A stretch of 64,000 nucleotides of DNA, from the NCBI GenBank assembly GCA_021531795.1, contig JADYUL010000001.1, positions 372,001 to 436,000 on the forward strand. The letters are read 5' to 3'. Source of the stretch: Lacrimispora saccharolytica (GTDB lineage: Bacteria; Bacillota; Clostridia; Lachnospirales; Lachnospiraceae). The position numbers and the translations under genes are program-made. Shown here one piece after another: positions 45,515-54,007 of the stretch (positions are counted from its first letter, which is position 1; each line of letters opens with the position of its first letter). The notes below the pieces were generated by a model. It was not told where the DNA came from. It worked only from the letters and a program-made list of their open reading frames with translations, and searched no databases.

Positions 45515-46477
45515 ATGGGAATTTTTAAGAACCAGTTATTAAATGTTGTTGAATGGACTGACGAGAAGGAAGGTCAGCTGTTCTGGATGTGGGACAATGA
45601 CGAGATCAAGAAGGGGTCAAAGCTTGTGCTCCGTCCCGGCCAGGATGCTATATTCATTCATAACGGTGCAGTAGAAGGTGTATTCGAAGAGGACGGAACC
45701 TACGATATCGAGACAGAGATTATTCCTTTCCTCTCTACACTTAAGGGATTCAAGTTCGGCTTTAATTCAGGCTTTAGAGCTGAAGTGTTATTCATAAACA
45801 CCAAAGAACAGACAGTGAAGTGGGGAACTAAGAATGCTATCAATCTTCCGGCACAGGGACTCCCGGGAGGTATGCCAATAAGAGCATTCGGTACCTTCTC
45901 ATGTAAGATAGCAGACCATGATGTAGTAATTGATAAGCTTGCGGGTGTAAAGAATTCATATTCGGTTGCTGATGTTAAGGAGCGTATCACAGCTACTCTT
46001 GACCAGACTATTATGAGCTGGATTGCCAAGGAAGGTAAGGACATGTTCAACCTTCAGGTATATGCAAGAGAGATTGCTGAGGGCGTTCGTTCCGACCTTG
46101 ATGCAGATATGAGCAAGATCGGTATCTCTATCACAGACTTCACAATCGAGAGCTTCTCTTATCCTGAAGAGGTTAAGAAGATGCAGGAGAAGGCAGCTGC
46201 ACAGGCTATGGTTGGTGATGTTAACAAGTATACACAGATCTCTATGGCTGACTCTATGGGTAATAACGGTGGCAATATAGGTGGCAATATGGCTTCAACC
46301 ATGATGCAGATGCAGATGGGCATGGCTATGGGTCAGCAGATGGTTAACAGCATGAATCAGGGTGGTGTTACAGGAGCCGCTCCTCAGGCTGCAGCAGGTG
46401 CAAAGTTCTGCCCTAACTGTGGAACACCTGCAAACGGTGCAAAGTTCTGCAGCAACTGTGGTACACAGCTTGCATAG
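45515..46477 (+). CDS. SPFH-domain protein with two C-terminal zinc ribbons
   Basis: The 320-residue protein has an SPFH (band 7)-like domain of the YdjI type (residues 1-230: LLNVVEWTDEKEGQLFWMW, LRPGQDAIFIHNGAVEG, GTKNAINLP), a Met/Gly/Gln-rich linker with MQMQMGMAMGQQM, and two zinc ribbons in tandem (FCPNCGTPANG, FCSNCGTQ). In Bacillus a related protein takes part in the membrane-stress response. ATG 45515 follows AAGGAGGG. It ends the operon, before a terminator. Confidence 0.88.
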   Translation: MGIFKNQLLNVVEWTDEKEGQLFWMWDNDEIKKGSKLVLRPGQDAIFIHNGAVEGVFEEDGTYDIETEIIPFLSTLKGFKFGFNSGFRAEVLFINTKEQTVKWGTKNAINLPAQGLPGGMPIRAFGTFSCKIADHDVVIDKLAGVKNSYSVADVKERITATLDQTIMSWIAKEGKDMFNLQVYAREIAEGVRSDLDADMSKIGISITDFTIESFSYPEEVKKMQEKAAAQAMVGDVNKYTQISMADSMGNNGGNIGGNMASTMMQMQMGMAMGQQMVNSMNQGGVTGAAPQAAAGAKFCPNCGTPANGAKFCSNCGTQLA

Positions 46478-46510
46478 ATTTGGCGTAGAATAAAACAGTA
46501 AGTATAATCC

Positions 46511-46546
46511 GGACCACCTGATGTGAATATCGGGTGGTCCAATTTT
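46511..46546 (+). terminator. Terminator before pcrA
   Basis: GGACCACCTGAT pairs with ATCGGGTGGTCC (one G-T pair) around a six-base loop and is followed by AATTTT. It ends 13 bases before the pcrA start. Confidence 0.8.
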
Positions 46547-46558
46547 GTGAGGAAGAAC

Positions 46559-48862
46559 GTGGGATTATTAGATTCATTAAATGATTGCCAGAGGAAGGCA
46601 GTGATTACAACCGAAGGACCGCTTCTTGTGCTTGCGGGAGCAGGCTCGGGTAAAACCAGGGTGCTTGTGCACAGAATTGCATATTTAATTGAGGAATGCG
46701 GTGTATCTGCATGGAATATCCTCGCAATCACTTTCACCAATAAGGCGGCAGAAGAGATGCGCAAGCGTGTGGATGCCTTGGTAGGTGAGGGGGCTGACGG
46801 AGTGTGGGTGTCAACCTTTCATTCGATGTGTGTCAGGATTCTCAGACGCCATATCGACCTTATAGGTTTCGATAATTCGTTTACGATATATGATGCGGAC
46901 GACCAGAAGACAGTGGTTAAGGCCATCATGAAGAAACTTAATATCGATTCGAAGGAAATTAAGGAGAGAACCATAATCGGAGCAATTTCTTCGGCAAAGG
47001 ATGAACTGGTAAATCCTGAAGAATATGAAATCAATGCAAAAGGTAACTCAAAGCAGGAGATGATTGCTCATGTATATACTGAGTATCAGAATACCTTGCG
47101 TAAGAACAACGCACTGGATTTCGATGATCTCATTGTCAAGACCATAGAACTGTTCAAGGCTTGCCCGGAGGTACTGAACAATTATCAGGAGAGATTCAGA
47201 TATATCAGTGTGGATGAGTATCAGGATACGAATACGGCACAGTTTGAACTTGTAAGACTTCTTGCAGGCAAGTATAGGAATCTTTGTGTTGTAGGAGATG
47301 ATGACCAGAGTATATACAAGTTTAGGGGCGCAAATATAGGCAATATTCTTGATTTTGAGAAGATATTCAAGGAAGCCGGAGTGGTTAAACTTGAACAGAA
47401 TTACCGTTCAACACAGAATATTCTGGATGCTGCCAACGCAGTGATTGCCAATAACACATCAAGAAAGAGCAAGAGTCTGTGGACATCTGCGGGTGCCGGT
47501 AACAGAATTCATCTTCGTCAGATGGAGACAGCATATGAAGAAGCAGAATATATTGCATCTGATATTGCCAGGACTGTAAGAACCGGTGAATATGATTACA
47601 AGGACTGCGCTGTGCTCTATCGAACCAATGCCCAGTCAAGAATACTTGAGGAAGCCTTCTTAAGATTCAATATTCCCTATAACATTGTAGGCGGGGTCAA
47701 CTTCTATGCCAGAAGGGAGATTAAGGACATCCTCGCATACTTGAAGACTATAGATAATGCTGTGGATGATGTCGCTGTGCTTAGGATTATCAATGTCCCC
47801 AAGCGTGGAATAGGGCAGACGACAATAGGCAAGGTGACATCCTATGCGGAACTTAGGGGAATATCATTCTTCGATGCCCTCTGTGAGGCTGAAATTATAC
47901 CCGGTATAGGCAAGGCTGCTCTTAAGATAAAAATCTTTACCGACCTAATTGATTCGCTAAGACAGGCATCGGAATACCTTCCGATTAAAGATCTGATTGA
48001 TACTGTTGTAAAGCAGACAGAATACTTTGATTATCTGAACGGTGAAGATGATGATGCCGATGACAGAATCCAGAACGTGGAGGAACTGATGTCAAAGGCA
48101 GCTGATTATGAAGAGAAGGTGGATGAAGTCAGTCTGAGCGCTTTTCTTGCTGAAGTTGCACTGGTTGCGGACATAGACAGCGTGGATGAGGAGGCATCAC
48201 GTTCACTGCTCATGACGCTCCACGGAGCTAAGGGACTGGAATTTAAGCGCGTGTATATGGCAGGACTTGAAGATGGATTGTTTCCTTCGATATCGTCGAT
48301 ATATGATGAGGACCCGACAGCAATAGAGGAGGAGAGACGACTGGCGTATGTGGGAATTACGCGTGCCAAGGAGGATCTGACCCTCACCTATGCGAAGCAG
48401 AGGATGCTTCGAGGCGAGACACAGTACAATGCGGTAAGCCGTTTCGTGCAGGAGATTCCGGAGGAACTGATGGATAACAGGCTGCCTAAGAAGAGATTAA
48501 GCTTTGATGATTATTCCGATGGCAGCTACAGGTCTGACTTCGTAGCTTTGAGAACGGATTTTGGTGCCTATGGCAAAAGTGCCGGCGACTCACTTTATAG
48601 CAAGCCTAAGGCTAAGCTTAAGCCATCGGTGACACCTGTGTCCAAGAAGCCATATATTGCAAGAACCCTTCCTAAGGCCACTGTGTCCAAAGATGCTACG
48701 CTCGAATACGGTATCGGAGACAGGGTGAGGCATGTGAAATACGGTGTCGGAACTGTTAAGGAGATATCCAGGGAACCGAGGGATTATAAGGTTATGGTGG
48801 AGTTTGACTCTTGTGGGCAGAAGATAATGTATGCGACCTTTGCCAAGCTTGAAAAAGTCTAA
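46559..48862 (+). CDS. pcrA: ATP-dependent DNA helicase PcrA/UvrD
   Basis: The start is set at GTG 46559, just after GAGGAAGA; earlier codons lie within the terminator. The 767-residue superfamily 1A helicase has the motifs LNDCQRKAV (Q motif), LAGAGSGKTR (I), STFHSMCVRILRR (Ia), VDEYQDTN (II), VVGDDDQSIYKFRGA (III), QNYRST (IV), TLHGAKGLEFKRVY (V) and YVGITRAK (VI), and a C-terminal tail rich in Lys that would bind RNA polymerase. It works in repair and removal of stalled complexes. Confidence 0.95.
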   Translation: MGLLDSLNDCQRKAVITTEGPLLVLAGAGSGKTRVLVHRIAYLIEECGVSAWNILAITFTNKAAEEMRKRVDALVGEGADGVWVSTFHSMCVRILRRHIDLIGFDNSFTIYDADDQKTVVKAIMKKLNIDSKEIKERTIIGAISSAKDELVNPEEYEINAKGNSKQEMIAHVYTEYQNTLRKNNALDFDDLIVKTIELFKACPEVLNNYQERFRYISVDEYQDTNTAQFELVRLLAGKYRNLCVVGDDDQSIYKFRGANIGNILDFEKIFKEAGVVKLEQNYRSTQNILDAANAVIANNTSRKSKSLWTSAGAGNRIHLRQMETAYEEAEYIASDIARTVRTGEYDYKDCAVLYRTNAQSRILEEAFLRFNIPYNIVGGVNFYARREIKDILAYLKTIDNAVDDVAVLRIINVPKRGIGQTTIGKVTSYAELRGISFFDALCEAEIIPGIGKAALKIKIFTDLIDSLRQASEYLPIKDLIDTVVKQTEYFDYLNGEDDDADDRIQNVEELMSKAADYEEKVDEVSLSAFLAEVALVADIDSVDEEASRSLLMTLHGAKGLEFKRVYMAGLEDGLFPSISSIYDEDPTAIEEERRLAYVGITRAKEDLTLTYAKQRMLRGETQYNAVSRFVQEIPEELMDNRLPKKRLSFDDYSDGSYRSDFVALRTDFGAYGKSAGDSLYSKPKAKLKPSVTPVSKKPYIARTLPKATVSKDATLEYGIGDRVRHVKYGVGTVKEISREPRDYKVMVEFDSCGQKIMYATFAKLEKV

Positions 48863-48899
48863 AATGTAGTGGATAAATCTAAAAATTCTGTGATGTTTA

Positions 48900-48928
48900 T
48901 TGCAGGTGATTTGGCCTTGTGATATGAT
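48900..48928 (+). promoter_or_regulatory. Promoter of the 48969 gene
   Basis: TTGCAG (48900-48905), 17 bases and TATGAT (48923-48928), followed 40 bases later by an AAGGAGG start. Confidence 0.65.
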
Positions 48929-48968
48929 AAAAACATCAAAGGGGAACATACTTAAGGAGGATGCAGGT

Positions 48969-49256
48969 ATGAATAAAATAGATGAATTATTAGCAGCCGT
49001 TAAGGGTTATGAAGTAGAGAAGGAAGATAAGAAGAATACTGTTCTTATTGTAGCAATTGTTATTCTTGCAATCTCAGCTATTGCTGCTGTTGTGTATCTG
49101 GTATACAAGTTCACTACTCCTAAGTATGTGGATGAGGTTGACTTCGACTTCGATGATGAGGATTTCGATGATTTCTTCGAGGATGAAGATGACGAGCCTG
49201 AAGAGGAGCCTGTAGTTGCAGAGGATAAGCCGGCTGAGAAGACAGAGGAAAATTAA
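48969..49256 (+). CDS. Small membrane protein with an acidic tail
   Basis: ATG 48969 follows AAGGAGG. The 95-residue protein has a short charged N-terminal part, one membrane helix (about residues 25-47, VLIVAIVILAISAIAAVVYL) and a strongly acidic tail (DEVDFDFDDEDFDDFFEDED). No lipobox or enzyme motif is seen. It has its own promoter and terminator. Function unknown. Confidence 0.65.
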   Translation: MNKIDELLAAVKGYEVEKEDKKNTVLIVAIVILAISAIAAVVYLVYKFTTPKYVDEVDFDFDDEDFDDFFEDEDDEPEEEPVVAEDKPAEKTEEN

Positions 49257-49276
49257 TCATAAATATTTGAAAACGG

Positions 49277-49320
49277 AAAATACCTTCCATCCTTGGATTG
49301 TACGGATGGAAGGTATTTTT
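49277..49320 (+). terminator. Strong intrinsic terminator
   Basis: AAAATACCTTCCATCC pairs with GGATGGAAGGTATTTT across an 11-base loop, ending in a T run. Confidence 0.93.
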
Positions 49321-49428
49321 AGGTTGTGAAGATATTTTGATGATTAGCCGCCGCACATATAGAAAACAAATAGCGACATATGTATGAGATGGGTAATCGC
49401 TATATTATTATGAATAGTTGAGGTGTAT

Positions 49429-50808
49429 ATGAAACGAGGAGAAATCGTTGAAGGAATAGTCGAGAGAGTGGATTATCCCGGTAAGGGACTGGTAAGGATT
49501 GATGAGAACAACGCAGTATGGGTTAAGAATGTACTGCCGGGACAGCGTGTCAGCGTACGTGTAAAGAAGGTGAGACACGGTATGGGCGAAGCAAGTCTTG
49601 TCGAGGTCATCTCCAAAGCTCTGAATGAGATTACACCCAGTTGTCCGCACTTTGGCCAGTGTGGAGGCTGCACTTATCAGGGACTTAAATACGAGGATCA
49701 GCTTAAGCTTAAGGAGAGTCAGGTTAAGCGTGTACTGGATCAAGCGATTAATGGGGAGTATGAGTATCAGGGTATAAAGGCAAGTCCGGTAAGTGAGTGC
49801 TACAGGAACAAGATGGAATATACCTTCGGAGACGAATATAAGGATGGACCGTTGTCACTGGGTATGCATAAACGAGGCGGATTCTATGATATTGTCAAAG
49901 TCAGCGAGTGTCGTATAGTGCATGAGGACTATGGCAGGATACTGGATGCGACGGTTGAATATATGGCTTCGCGTAATATTCCTTATTATCACAGGATGCG
50001 TCATGAGGGGTATCTGAGGCATCTTCTTATCAGGCGTGCGGCATATACAGAGGAAATAATGGTAGCGCTTGTTACTACCACTCAGCTGGATAATGATATG
50101 ACGGAATATAAGGATATGCTGCTAGGGTTAGCACTTGAAGGTAAGATTGTGGGTATCCTTCATACATATAATGACTCACTTGCCGATGTGGTCAAGTCTG
50201 ACAGGACAGAGGTTCTGTATGGCAGGGATTATATAACGGAGAAACTGCTCGGAATGGAATTCAAGATATCGGAATTCTCATTTTTCCAGACTAATACAAA
50301 GAGCGCCGAGGTGCTGTATTCCATAGCAAGGGATTATATCGGTGACCTGGGAGGCAGTGATAAAGTGGTCTATGACCTGTATAGCGGTACGGGCACGATT
50401 GCTCAAATGATGGCACCGGTATCAGGCAGGGTGATTGGTGTTGAAATCGTGGAGGAAGCCGTTGAGGCGGCAAAGGAGAATGCGAAACTTAACGGACTTG
50501 ACAATTGCGAATTCATAGCCGGTGATGTGCTGGAGGTTCTGGATAATATAGTACAGAAGCCGGACTTTATTATCCTCGACCCACCTAGAGACGGAGTACA
50601 CCCCAAGGCTCTCAGAAAAATAATTGATTATGGCGTGGACCGGATGATTTACATATCATGTAAGGTGACCAGCCTTGCTCGCGACCTTGAGATGCTGCAG
50701 TACAACGGATACAGGGTTGAAAAGGCTGTGGCCATCGACCAATTCCCAACTTCGAGCCATGTGGAGACGGTTGTTTTGATGTCAAAAGTGAACACAGTTA
50801 AGGGTTAA
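49429..50808 (+). CDS. rlmD: 23S rRNA (uracil-C5)-methyltransferase, RlmD/RumA type
   Basis: The 459-residue enzyme has a TRAM domain (GEIVEGIVERVDYPGKGLVR), an iron-sulfur cysteine set (CPHFGQCGGCTYQ), SAM motifs (VYDLYSGTGTIAQMM, VIGVEIVEEAVEAAK, IILDPPRDGVHPK) and the catalytic Cys in YISCKVTSLARDLEML. ATG 49429 follows TTGAGGTG. The end SSHVETVVLMSKVNTVKG is short; a second copy of the SSHVETVVLL end with a longer tail lies 1.07 kb downstream. The 3' end has therefore probably been replaced by an integrated element. Confidence 0.92.
   Translation: MKRGEIVEGIVERVDYPGKGLVRIDENNAVWVKNVLPGQRVSVRVKKVRHGMGEASLVEVISKALNEITPSCPHFGQCGGCTYQGLKYEDQLKLKESQVKRVLDQAINGEYEYQGIKASPVSECYRNKMEYTFGDEYKDGPLSLGMHKRGGFYDIVKVSECRIVHEDYGRILDATVEYMASRNIPYYHRMRHEGYLRHLLIRRAAYTEEIMVALVTTTQLDNDMTEYKDMLLGLALEGKIVGILHTYNDSLADVVKSDRTEVLYGRDYITEKLLGMEFKISEFSFFQTNTKSAEVLYSIARDYIGDLGGSDKVVYDLYSGTGTIAQMMAPVSGRVIGVEIVEEAVEAAKENAKLNGLDNCEFIAGDVLEVLDNIVQKPDFIILDPPRDGVHPKALRKIIDYGVDRMIYISCKVTSLARDLEMLQYNGYRVEKAVAIDQFPTSSHVETVVLMSKVNTVKG
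50752..50775 (+). repeat. rlmD 3'-end direct repeat, copy A (attachment-site-like)
   Basis: The 24 bases TCGAGCCATGTGGAGACGGT plus TGTT, coding for SHVETVV of RlmD, occur again without mismatch at 51822-51845. The stretch between the copies is AT-rich and fragmentary. rlmD/rumA ends are known insertion sites of integrative elements in streptococci. Confidence 0.75.
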
Positions 50809-50893
50809 AACTCTTTTACATATGTTGCCAATAAAGACAAAGCATTCGAAATCGGTAAAAGCGGAAGTGTAGAGGATTATTTGAAAGATATTA

Positions 50894-51171
50894 ATGAAAT
50901 ATATTTGTAAAAAAATAGAAGAATCTGCAAAAGAAAATGGAAACAAAAAAGATGCAGATATAGCTCAAAAACTTATAAATGATTATCCTTCAGAATCTAT
51001 TAGACGAAGGATAGAATGAACAATATACGTACATTTGCTACATATGCGAATCGATATCTTGTAAAACATGCGAAAGCATTTCCTCTTAAGGCCATAATCT
51101 CATCTCCATTTATGAATTATACGGAACGAGAAGAGATGGACATGTTAATCAGTCCATCTCTTCTTTTTTGA
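50894..51171 (+). other. Two overlapping tiny ORFs of unknown origin
   Basis: ATG 50894 opens 41 codons (start MKYICKKIEESAKENGNKKD) ending TGA at 51019, which overlaps ATG 51016 of a second frame of 51 codons ending at 51171 within a terminator. Before them, in frame from about 50818, a start-less stretch reads YVANKDKAFEIGKSGSVEDY. None has a good ribosome-binding site; they look like leftovers of a mobile element. Confidence 0.3.
51130..51169 (+). terminator. Intrinsic terminator
   Basis: GAAGAGATGGAC pairs perfectly with GTCCATCTCTTC across a ten-base loop, followed by TTTTTT. Confidence 0.88.
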
Positions 51172-51481
51172 AAGCATTATAATAAGCTAACAATCTTCTG
51201 AGGGATTCATCGTTCTCGTTTTGTAAAGAGGTAACTAATTCAAATATAATAGAATTATCTTTTTTTGAAATAATAACTTGGTCTGGAGTAATATCATCAG
51301 ATTTTCCTGTGAGATAATCGATAGAAGTATTAAAACATCTGGCAATAACTTCTAATGTTTGTATAGAAGGTGTTCTTTCTCCATATTCATATCTGCAATA
51401 TCCAATCTTAGATAAGTTCAGTCGTCTGGCTGCTTCGGCCTTTGTGATTCCTATATTTTCTCTTGCAATTAAATCTAAATA
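51149..51481 (-). pseudogene. XRE-family regulator lacking its start
   Basis: On the minus strand the frame reads a Cro/C1 helix-turn-helix (GITKAEAARRLNLSKIGYCR, YEYGERTPSIQTLEVIARCF, NTSIDYLTGKSDD) and a helical tail ending EEMD. A stop codon lies at 51482-51484 directly before the open stretch and there is no ATG ahead of the domain, so the first dozen or so residues are lost. The break at about 51482 coincides with a different plus-strand fragment (FDVKQSKIDSYVRSGRLIKI), which points to a recombination junction. Confidence 0.7.
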
Positions 51482-51588
51482 TTATGTAGCAACAGTTTTT
51501 GATGTAAAGCAGAGTAAAATTGATTCTTATGTTAGGAGTGGGAGATTAATTAAGATTGACGAAAAAATGAATATATGATAGTTTATAG

Positions 51589-51684
51589 ATGTATTAATAA
51601 GTTGACGAGCAGGAAAGGCACCCTGCGCTCCCTAGTGGAACTTGATATGATGGATACGCCGCCCATCCAATTTTATTAATACAT
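51589..51684 (+). ncRNA. Candidate structured RNA
   Basis: Outer arms ATGTATTAATAAGTTG (51589-51604) and CAATTTTATTAATACAT (51668-51684) pair for about 14 bp with one bulge. They enclose at least two hairpins: GCAGG/CCTGC (51609-51626) and GATGG/CCATC (51649-51667). An intrinsic terminator follows 13 bases later. The enclosed part is much more GC-rich than its surroundings. I could not match it to a riboswitch or ribozyme class I know. A small RNA or a leader element is possible. Confidence 0.4.
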
Positions 51685-51696
51685 TATTTGACGATT

Positions 51697-51727
51697 AAGC
51701 ACAGTCTGATATAGGCTGTGCTTTTTT
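51697..51727 (+). terminator. Intrinsic terminator after the structured region
   Basis: AAGCACAG pairs with CTGTGCTT across an 11-base loop, followed by a T run. Confidence 0.88.
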
Positions 51728-51746
51728 ATAAGGTGAACCCACCTTA

Positions 51747-51902
51747 AAGGGTTATCGTTATAAGGTTGTCGTGGACCATTTCCCTATAACGGATAAAGTG
51801 GTAGACGTACTTGGTGTTCGGTCGAGCCATGTGGAGACGGTTGTTCTCTTGTCCCAGCGGAAAGCGGATGATTATGTGGATGTGTGGAATGAGTTGAATT
51901 AG
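51747..51902 (+). pseudogene. rlmD 3'-end remnant with attachment-like repeat, copy B
   Basis: A start-less frame ends with SSHVETVVLLSQRKADDYVD and VWNELN before TAG at 51900-51902. This resembles a normal RlmD C-terminus. It contains the 24-bp repeat (51822-51845) identical to 50752-50775 in rlmD. The piece ahead (VVDHFPITDKVVDVLG) partly recalls the VAIDQFPT of RlmD. It is best explained as the displaced end of rlmD after integration of an element. Confidence 0.65.
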
Positions 51903-51956
51903 TATGTTCCTTTGTTGACAAAGGAAAGTCGGAGTGTTAGTATGGCTTTATCTTAA

Positions 51957-52193
51957 GGAGAGAGGTGAAAAGATGAGAAGATAATTTACTTTTGATTACA
52001 TGAATGTTTATGCAGTATGAGCGATATCGCCCATACTACTTGTCATGTTGCCAAAAGTGGATTATGTTCTCATAACCTCTCTTTTTGTGTGCATAAAAAT
52101 GATTACAATGTTGGGTGTATTTCCTTCTTTTGATGAACCATATGAGGTTATAGTATGTAATGGAACTGTTTGGCAACGAATGGTTCTTTTTTT
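51957..52193 (+). promoter_or_regulatory. Attenuator leader of the ABC-F gene
   Basis: A strong ribosome-binding site (AGGAGAGAGG) precedes a minimal ORF, ATG AGA AGA TAA (51973-51984). Downstream are a 12-bp dyad (52014-52037, one mismatch), a hairpin GGATTATG/CATAACC with a T-rich tail (52059-52086), and a terminator GAACTGTTTG-GCAA-CGAATGGTTC (52163-52186) with a long T run. GTTGCCA at 52048-52054 can pair with TGGCAAC in the last terminator (52171-52177), giving an alternative fold. This is the layout of ribosome-mediated attenuation known for vmlR- and lsa-type genes. Confidence 0.65.
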
Positions 52194-52220
52194 ATTGTAA
52201 CCATGAGAGGAGGAATGTAT

Positions 52221-53744
52221 ATGGCACAAATTAGTATAAATAATCTCACCTTTGGATATGAAGGGAGTTTTGATTATGTTTTTGAGAATGTTTCATTTTC
52301 GATTGATACAAATTGGAAACTAGGTTTTATTGGTAGAAATGGAAAAGGGAAGACAACTTTTCTAAATTTATTACTTGGAAAATATCAGTTTACAGGTTCC
52401 ATAAGTGCATCAACGAAGTTTGATTATTTTCCTTATGAAATTGCAGAATACCAAAAGCAAAGGCCTGTGGCAGAATTTATAGAAGATTTGAAGCCGGGGT
52501 GTGAAATATGGAGAGTGATTTGTGAGTTGGAAGAGCTATCGGAAAGTTCAGAGATTTTGTATAGACCTTATTGTACCTTAAGTCCCGGAGAGCGTACAAA
52601 GATATTACTTGCAGTTTTGTTTTCACAGGAAAATGAGTTTTTATTAATTGATGAACCGACGAATCATCTTGACCAAAATGCAAGGGAGTGTGTGAAGGTG
52701 TATTTGGCTTCTAAAAAGGGGTTTATATTGGTTTCTCATGACAGAGATTTGTTGGATGCATGCACAGATCATTGTCTGGTATTGAATCGTTGCAGTATCG
52801 AAGTACAAAATGGTAATTTTTCGGTCTGGTGGGAGAATAAGCAACGTAAAGATAAATTTGCGATAGCACAAAATGAGAAACACCGAAAGGAGATTCAAAA
52901 GTTGAACCATGCGACAGAACAGGTTGCTAAGTGGGCAGATAAAAATGAACGCACCAAAATAGGATTTGATCCGATAAAAGAACATGACAGATGCTTAAGC
53001 ACAAGAAGTTTTATAGGAGCCAAAACAAAAAAGATGCAGAGTCGTGTAAAGCAGATGGAAAAACGAATTGAAAGAGAGATTGAGGAAAAGGAGGGTCTTT
53101 TAGAAGATATAGAATATCCTAAAGATTTAAAGTTGTTTCAGCTTGTTCATTACAAAAATAGTCTTGTTAATGTAAAAGAGTATAGTTTGCAATATATAGA
53201 CTCAGATAAACCAGTGTTTCAAGGGCTGTCTTTTGACATTAAAAAGGGTGATCGTGTTGTATTATCCGGAAAAAACGGAAGTGGAAAGACAACAATTATT
53301 AGAAAAATCCTAGAAAAATGTAATTCCAATATAGGTGTTTGTATAATTGAAGAAGGACTATGTGAGGTGGCAAGAGGTCTTGTTATTTCATATGTTGGTC
53401 AGGAAACAATCGGACTTAAAGGTAATGTTACAAATTATTGTAAAATGCATGATTTGGATAGGAGTTTATTTTGTACCATACTTCGGCAGCTTGATTTTGG
53501 ACGAGAGCAGTTTGCTAAAAATATGGAAACTTACTCGGAAGGCCAGAAAAAGAAAGTATTGTTGGCGACTAGTTTACTTACACCGGCACACCTTTATATT
53601 TGGGATGAACCATTAAATTACATTGATATTTTTTCGCGGATGCAGTTAGAAAGTTTAATTTTAAAGTATGAGCCAACCATGCTATTTGTTGAACATGACA
53701 GGAAATTTTGCGAAAAAATAGCAACTAAGGTAATTGAATTATAA
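52221..53744 (+). CDS. ABC-F ribosomal protection protein, Lsa-like
   Basis: The start ATG 52221 follows AGAGGAGG. The 507-residue protein has two ATPase domains and no membrane helices: Walker A GRNGKGKTT (about 38-46), signature LSPGERTK, Walker B LLIDEPTNHLD; a charged linker (about 200-315); then GKNGSGKTT, YSEGQKKK and LYIWDEPLNYID. Lsa/Vga-type ABC-F proteins bind the ribosome exit site and dislodge lincosamides, streptogramin A and pleuromutilins. Resistance is a family-based expectation, not shown. The attenuator leader supports drug-inducible expression. It lies in the AT-rich island beside rlmD. Confidence 0.88.
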   Translation: MAQISINNLTFGYEGSFDYVFENVSFSIDTNWKLGFIGRNGKGKTTFLNLLLGKYQFTGSISASTKFDYFPYEIAEYQKQRPVAEFIEDLKPGCEIWRVICELEELSESSEILYRPYCTLSPGERTKILLAVLFSQENEFLLIDEPTNHLDQNARECVKVYLASKKGFILVSHDRDLLDACTDHCLVLNRCSIEVQNGNFSVWWENKQRKDKFAIAQNEKHRKEIQKLNHATEQVAKWADKNERTKIGFDPIKEHDRCLSTRSFIGAKTKKMQSRVKQMEKRIEREIEEKEGLLEDIEYPKDLKLFQLVHYKNSLVNVKEYSLQYIDSDKPVFQGLSFDIKKGDRVVLSGKNGSGKTTIIRKILEKCNSNIGVCIIEEGLCEVARGLVISYVGQETIGLKGNVTNYCKMHDLDRSLFCTILRQLDFGREQFAKNMETYSEGQKKKVLLATSLLTPAHLYIWDEPLNYIDIFSRMQLESLILKYEPTMLFVEHDRKFCEKIATKVIEL

Positions 53745-53917
53745 ATTGGATAGTGTCAAGTAAGTTATAGACATAAAAAAGAAACGAACCCCCTATCGAA
53801 AAGGTAATACCTTTACCGGGGCAAAAATGGATTTATACAGTGCATAGAGAGGGTAAAAATACAAAATCACGTGCGCGAATAATATTACCTCCTTTATTTT
53901 TGGGCCTGAAACTATGG
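53745..53917. other. Gene-free stretch after the ABC-F gene
   Basis: The stretch has a small hairpin (AAAGGT-AAT-ACCTTT within a CCCC/CGGGG pair, about 53789-53819) and a region from 53855 that resembles 56940-56990 (ACGTGCGCGAAT against ACGTGCACGAAT). It is probably debris of an older insertion. Confidence 0.3.
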
Positions 53918-53988
53918 TTGACATATATATCGCACTGTGATATAAAATATATAACGAAGTTCGATATAACAGAGTTTGATATATCGAA
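53918..53988 (+). promoter_or_regulatory. padR promoter with two dyads
   Basis: TTGACA (53918-53923), 17 bases and TATAAA (53941-53946) form the promoter. TATATC-N7-GATATA (53926-53944) lies between the boxes and TTCGATATA-N11-TATATCGAA (53960-53988) follows. They share ATATCG arms and are likely PadR operators. Confidence 0.65.
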
Positions 53989-54007
53989 GCGAATAATGGA
54001 GGTACAT

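Noticed and set aside
53745-53830. Insertion-sequence end after the ABC-F gene
   Set aside because: The GTGTCAAGTAAG stretch recalls IS256-type ends, but no partner end or transposase is present.
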